Positions 7,026 through 10,145 of a stretch of DNA of 10,145 bases are shown here, piece by piece. The position numbers and the translations under genes are program-made. The notes beneath the pieces are model-generated. The model had not been told where the DNA came from. It saw only the letters and a list, made by a program, of their open reading frames with translations, and made no database searches. The number at the start of each line of letters is the position of its first letter. Positions within the stretch are counted from its first letter, which is position 1. The stretch comes from Hyphomonadaceae bacterium (lineage in GTDB: Bacteria > Pseudomonadota > Alphaproteobacteria > Caulobacterales > Hyphomonadaceae): positions 1-10,145 of the forward strand of contig JAUYSA010000189.1 in assembly GCA_030696545.1 (NCBI GenBank). The letters run 5' to 3'.

Positions 7026-7037
7026 CTACAAGTGTGG
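7026..7037. promoter_or_regulatory. Upstream BlaI-type operator, O1
   Basis: CTACA-AG-TGTGG is a 5-2-5 dyad with one mismatch to the downstream operator. The TACA/TGTA core is what BlaI/MecI-family repressors are known to bind. Its centre is 42 bp (about four helical turns) from that of O2, so dimers on the two sites would lie on the same face of the DNA. Confidence 0.55.
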
Positions 7038-7046
7038 CGAAATGTG

Positions 7047-7074
7047 TTGACGGACGTAGCGACTACGCTACAAA
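7047..7074 (+). promoter_or_regulatory. Candidate promoter of the blaI-M56/M23 operon
   Basis: TTGACG (7047-7052) is followed after 16 bases by TACAAA (7069-7074). The -10 box lies inside operator O2, so bound repressor would block RNA polymerase. The transcript start would be near 7081, giving a leader of about 27 nt. AGGAG at 7091-7095 is 12 bases from the ATG, a longer spacing than usual. Confidence 0.6.
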
Positions 7075-7079
7075 TGTAG
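7068..7079. promoter_or_regulatory. BlaI-type operator O2 over the -10 box
   Basis: CTACA-AA-TGTAG is a perfect palindromic operator with the TACA-NN-TGTA core. It overlaps the proposed -10 hexamer of blaI, the expected place for autorepression. A second small inverted repeat, CGTAG-CGA-CTACG (7055-7067), abuts it. Confidence 0.72.
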
Positions 7080-7107
7080 TGAGACTTAGCAGGAGCGCGA
7101 GACTTCC

Positions 7108-7497
7108 ATGTCAGCGACGGCCAACAAGACAGAACTAGCGGTGCTGAAACAGCTCTGGCCGGACGAGCGGAAGAGCGCGCGGGAAATCCATGACGGAGTG
7201 AGCGATGAAATGGGGTGGAGCTATTCCACCACCCGCACGGTCGTGACGCGCATGGAAGAGAAGGGGCTACTGACGCGGTCCGAGGTTCATGGCGTTGCGG
7301 TTTATGCGCCCGCGCTCAGCCGCGTGCAGGTTCTGGGCGCGATGGCGCGGGAGCTGACGCGGCAGGTGTTCGACATCAAGGGCGCACTGCCGGCCTCGAT
7401 GTTCGCGGACAGCCCGCACATCACCAAGGCGGAGCTCGATGAGCTCGACGCCATCCTGAATGCAGATGACACGAACAATGGGAAGGACGGACAATGA
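7108..7497 (+). CDS. BlaI/MecI-family transcriptional repressor
   Basis: This is a 129-residue protein of the BlaI/MecI/CopY family. The winged helix-turn-helix spans about residues 5-68: TELAVLKQLWPDE, then KSAREIHDGVSDE, the recognition helix YSTTRTVVTRMEEKGLL (39-55) and the wing RSEVHGVAVYAP. The C-terminal helices (71-118) form the dimer region. PASMFADS contains M98-F99 where BlaI of S. aureus is cut at N101-F102; cleavage here is inference. Family members repress their own operon and are inactivated through a BlaR1-type protease. The neighbouring gene encodes such a protease and overlaps this one by ATGA, and matching operators lie upstream. The regulon cannot be told from the window; the divergent amtB may or may not belong to it. 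Confidence 0.93.
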   Translation: MSATANKTELAVLKQLWPDERKSAREIHDGVSDEMGWSYSTTRTVVTRMEEKGLLTRSEVHGVAVYAPALSRVQVLGAMARELTRQVFDIKGALPASMFADSPHITKAELDELDAILNADDTNNGKDGQ

Positions 7498-9461
7498 CGA
7501 TCCTGGCCTGGCTTGCGGTATCTTCTCTTTTCTGGGGCGCGGTGATCTGGGGCGTGGGGCGGTTGCTCCAGAACTCGGGTGATGTTTCGGGGCGCGCGCG
7601 CCAATGGATCTGGCGCGGGGCGACCGCGCTGCTGATCGCGCCGTGGGTTGCCGCGCCGCTGGTGATGACGTTCGGGTGGGGACTGGCGCCGAATGATGCG
7701 GCGTCTGCAGCGGCGCCGGCTACGCTGGCGACACTGCCGGTGGATCAGTTCACCGGCGAGATGCTGCTCGATTTCACGGGCGCGCCTGCGCCGGCGGCGA
7801 TTGCGCTCGACCTGACGCAGATGCTGTTGCTTGTGCTGGCCGGTGGATGGATCGTTCGGTTCGTACTAGCGCAGTATGCGGCGAAATCCCTGATGGGCAT
7901 CGTTGCGGCGTCGCGGCCTGCAGATAGGGGCGCGGCGACAATCGCGCTAGCGGCGTGGACGAAGCGGCTTGGCCTGCGGCGGGCCCCGCGGCTGCGGATT
8001 GTGAACGAGGCGGTGTCGCCGTTTTCATTCGGCGTGTTCCGGCCCGTGATCTGCCTGCCGGAAGGGCTCGAGCATGAGTTGAGCCGGGAAGCGCTGGACC
8101 TGGTGATCGGGCATGAGTGTCTGCACGTGGCGCGCGGAGATGGCTGGCGCAGGCCGCTGGAGCGGATCGCGGCGGATGTGTTCTGGTTCAATCCTGCGGC
8201 GTGGCTGATCCGGCGCGAGCTTGATGTGGCGCGCGAGCTGGCTTGCGACGAGGGCATGGTCGAGTTGTCGTCGGCGCGGGCAGCTTATGCGCGGACGTTG
8301 CGCGATGTTGCGGGGTTCTCGGCTGGGCTTTCGCATGCCGCGCCGGCGGCTTCGATGTCGCTGGCGGGCGGACGCAGCCTGATGCTGCGCGTGACGCGGA
8401 CGCTGGCGCTGGCCAAGCGGAAGCCTGCGCGGGCAGTGGTTATGGCTGCGATCCTGATGGGGCTCGTGGGTGCGCCGATTGCGGTAGCGCAAGTGATGCT
8501 GGCGGTGCCGGCGCCTCCCGCGCCTCCCGCGCCGCCTGCGCCTCCCGCCGGGATTGGCGAACTGCCCGAGCCGCCGGAAGCCCCTGAGGCCCCTGAGTCT
8601 CCTGCTGCTGCCGAGATTTCGGCTGACGGTTCGGTGCGAGCGACGTTCCCGGCTACAGTCACTACCATTACGGGCGGCAAGGCCAACGGCTTCAATGTGC
8701 GGCTGGAAGGCGAGAGCGAGGGGGCGGCCTGTGTGGCGGACCTCACGGGCCTGGTCAGCATCAGCGTTGCGAAGAACGATGCAGTTGTTGAAGGCAGTGT
8801 GATCGGCAAACGCGAAAAGGGCCGCAGGATGCGCTTGAGCGTGACCTGTACGGGCGGCGAACAGCATAGTCTCGCGATACCGCCTGCGCCGCCGGCCGCT
8901 CCTGTAATGAAGATGGCGCAGCTGGTTGCGCCGGCGCCTCCTGCTCCGATAGCGCCCGCGCCTCCTGCTCCCATGGTGCCGCCGCTATCGCCCTTAGCCC
9001 CCGTAGAGCCTGTTGCGCCGCTGTCACCGCAGGGCATCAGCTATCGCATCACGAACGCACCGCACGCGGTGATCGAAGAGACTGCGCGGACGACGAGCGC
9101 GTTCGGCATTCGCGTCGATCCGTTCAGCAGCAAGACCGTGTTCCATTCGGGCGTCGATCTCGCGGCGCCGCGTGGCGTGGCGGTTCATTCGCCGGGTAGT
9201 TCGGTGGTGCTGCGCGCTGAAATGACCGATCGGGCTGGCAATGTTGTGGAGCTGCGGACGCCGGAGAATTACGTCGTGCGGCTAGCCCAGCTTTACGAGA
9301 TCAAGGTGAAGGTCGGCGAGCGGCTAAGCGCGGGCGCTGTTGTCGGGACGCTGGGATCGAGTGGCGTGTCGACCGGGCCGCATCTGCACATGGAAGTGCT
9401 GGTGGATGGCCAGGCGGTTGATCCGGCGCAGGTTCAGGGTCTGAAACTGACAGCTGACTGA
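7494..9461 (+). CDS. BlaR1-like M56 metalloprotease fused to an M23 (LytM) peptidase domain
   Basis: The protein has 655 residues. Membrane segments are predicted at about 4-22, 40-60, 106-126 and 313-333. Between the third and fourth lies the M56 zinc protease domain, with HECLH (207-211) and a likely third ligand E248 in RELACDE, as in BlaR1. After the last membrane helix come a Pro-rich linker (339-371, PPA repeats), an unrecognised beta-rich segment (372-460) with C413 and C452, and a second Pro-rich linker (463-512). The M23 domain (about 530-648) has zinc ligands H551 and D555 (HSGVD) and the HLH motif (630-632). The histidine usual in the YAHL position is Q599 (LAQL). M56 members of this kind degrade or trigger cleavage of BlaI. 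The M23 domain would face the periplasm and could sense or cut peptidoglycan. The ATGA overlap implies coupling with the repressor gene. Confidence 0.9.
   Translation: MTILAWLAVSSLFWGAVIWGVGRLLQNSGDVSGRARQWIWRGATALLIAPWVAAPLVMTFGWGLAPNDAASAAAPATLATLPVDQFTGEMLLDFTGAPAPAAIALDLTQMLLLVLAGGWIVRFVLAQYAAKSLMGIVAASRPADRGAATIALAAWTKRLGLRRAPRLRIVNEAVSPFSFGVFRPVICLPEGLEHELSREALDLVIGHECLHVARGDGWRRPLERIAADVFWFNPAAWLIRRELDVARELACDEGMVELSSARAAYARTLRDVAGFSAGLSHAAPAASMSLAGGRSLMLRVTRTLALAKRKPARAVVMAAILMGLVGAPIAVAQVMLAVPAPPAPPAPPAPPAGIGELPEPPEAPEAPESPAAAEISADGSVRATFPATVTTITGGKANGFNVRLEGESEGAACVADLTGLVSISVAKNDAVVEGSVIGKREKGRRMRLSVTCTGGEQHSLAIPPAPPAAPVMKMAQLVAPAPPAPIAPAPPAPMVPPLSPLAPVEPVAPLSPQGISYRITNAPHAVIEETARTTSAFGIRVDPFSSKTVFHSGVDLAAPRGVAVHSPGSSVVLRAEMTDRAGNVVELRTPENYVVRLAQLYEIKVKVGERLSAGAVVGTLGSSGVSTGPHLHMEVLVDGQAVDPAQVQGLKLTAD
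8511..8549 (+). repeat. PPA-encoding low-complexity repeat
   Basis: GCGCCTCCC and variants recur in tandem and encode A-P-P units immediately after the last membrane helix of the M56/M23 protein. This is a rigid extended linker, comparable to the second one at about 8880-9030. Copy number may vary between strains. Confidence 0.7.
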
Positions 9462-9478
9462 GGCGGGAAGCCTCAGTC
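9456..9478. terminator. Candidate bidirectional terminator between convergent genes
   Basis: GACTGAGGC (9456-9464) and GCCTCAGTC (9470-9478) form a perfect 9-bp stem around GGGAA. The stop codons of both convergent genes (9459-9461 plus strand, 9473-9475 minus strand) lie inside the stem. There is no U-run on either side, so efficient intrinsic termination is uncertain. Confidence 0.5.
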
Positions 9479-10145
9479 GAACATCTTCGAGATGGACTCG
9501 TCGTTGGCGATGCGGCGGATGGCTTCGCCGATCAGCGGGGCGAGCGTGAGGGTGCGGATCTTCTTCGCCTTCGACACCGGCTCTGACGCCTGGATTGTGT
9601 CGGTGATGACCAGCTCTTTCAGCTGCGACTTGTCGATGTTGGCGGCCGCGCCGTTCGAGAGGACGCCGTGGGTGACGTAGGCTGCAACTTCGGTTGCGCC
9701 TTTCTTGAGCAGAGCGTCAGCGGCGTTGATCAACGTGCCGCCCGAGTCCGTCATGTCGTCGACGAGGATGCATTTGCGGCCTTCGACGTCGCCGATGATG
9801 TTCATCACTTCGGACTCGCCGGCTTTCTCGCGGCGCTTGTCGACGATGGCGAGATCGACCTCGAGGCGCTTGGCCAGCGCCCGGGCGCGGACCACGCCGC
9901 CGACGTCTGGCGAGATGACGATCAGGTCTTTCTTGCCGTATTTCTTGAGGATGTCGTCGGCCATTTCAGGTTGGGCGAACAGGTTATCGGTAGGTTTGTC
10001 AAAGAAGCCTTGGATCTGCGCGGCGTGCAGGTCGACCGTGACGACGCGGTCGGCGCCGGCGGTGGAGATCAGGTTGGCGACCAGCTTGGCCGAGATCGGC
10101 GTGCGGCCGCCGGTCTTCCGGTCCTGACGGGCGTAGCCGAAGTAG
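9473..10145 (-). CDS. prs: Ribose-phosphate pyrophosphokinase, 5' part missing
   Basis: The C-terminal 223 residues of PRPP synthetase are present; the family has about 310-320 residues, so roughly 90 lie beyond the right window edge. The enzyme makes 5-phosphoribosyl diphosphate from ribose 5-phosphate and ATP in the cytoplasm, for nucleotide, histidine and tryptophan synthesis. The visible part opens with YFGYARQDRKTGGRTPISAK. The family signature DLHAAQIQGFFDKPTD is at visible residues 38-53, the catalytic flexible-loop region DKRREKAGESEV follows, and the PRPP-binding loop VDDMTDSGGT lies near 128-137. An internal ATG at 9964 is not the start, because the upstream frame continues the family sequence. 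prs is often found next to rplY-pth-ychF; here those genes lie 6.6 kb downstream on the same strand. Confidence 0.96.
   Translation of the reverse strand, partial: YFGYARQDRKTGGRTPISAKLVANLISTAGADRVVTVDLHAAQIQGFFDKPTDNLFAQPEMADDILKKYGKKDLIVISPDVGGVVRARALAKRLEVDLAIVDKRREKAGESEVMNIIGDVEGRKCILVDDMTDSGGTLINAADALLKKGATEVAAYVTHGVLSNGAAANIDKSQLKELVITDTIQASEPVSKAKKIRTLTLAPLIGEAIRRIANDESISKMFD

Noticed and set aside
6845..7107. Sigma-54 promoter for amtB
   Set aside because: No TGGCAC-N5-TTGC element was found on the minus strand upstream of the start.
8025..8867. Long minus-strand frames across the M56/M23 gene (8025-8867 and 8285-9037)
   Set aside because: Arg-rich or Gly/Ala-rich mirror translations of the Pro-rich coding region; no start context or motif.
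7108..9461. Beta-lactam resistance operon
   Set aside because: There is no beta-lactamase or penicillin-binding sensor domain in the window; the pair is only regulator plus protease.

Overview
The window is GC-rich chromosomal DNA with dense, strongly GC-biased coding sequence. The conserved cluster, the periplasmic OmpA-type protein, a BlaI/M56 pair and the style of palindromic intergenic repeat suggest an alphaproteobacterium, perhaps near Caulobacterales/Hyphomonadaceae. That placement is inference; there is no rRNA or other direct marker here.

Layout. Positions 1-354 hold no convincing gene but contain a pair of inverted, hairpin-bearing palindromic repeats. Minus-strand genes then run (in transcription order) rplY (L25/CTC), pth (peptidyl-tRNA hydrolase) and ychF (translation-associated ATPase); pth and ychF overlap at TGATG. 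A divergent region of 256 bp separates rplY from two plus-strand genes: an inner-membrane-anchored OmpA-domain protein and a 506-residue membrane-anchored repeat protein ending in a helix-hairpin-helix (H3TH-like) domain. Convergent to these is amtB (ammonium channel, minus strand). A 263-bp divergent region holding a BlaI-type operator/promoter separates amtB from a plus-strand pair: a BlaI/MecI repressor and, overlapping it by ATGA, a BlaR1-like M56 membrane metalloprotease whose extracellular part carries an M23 (LytM) peptidase domain. The window ends in the C-terminal 223 residues of prs (ribose-phosphate pyrophosphokinase), minus strand, convergent with the M56/M23 gene.

How it fits together. 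prs, rplY, pth and ychF are often neighbours in bacteria. Here they keep that order and strand, but about 6.6 kb of envelope- and nutrient-related genes lies between prs and rplY. The most interesting unit is the blaI-M56/M23 pair. It looks like an antirepressor switch in which a peptidoglycan-peptidase fold replaces the usual beta-lactam-binding sensor, and that M23 domain appears to lack one catalytic-site histidine. The second is the OmpA/H3TH pair. Its predicted topologies place a peptidoglycan-binding domain in the periplasm and a DNA-binding-like domain in the cytoplasm, on opposite faces of the inner membrane.
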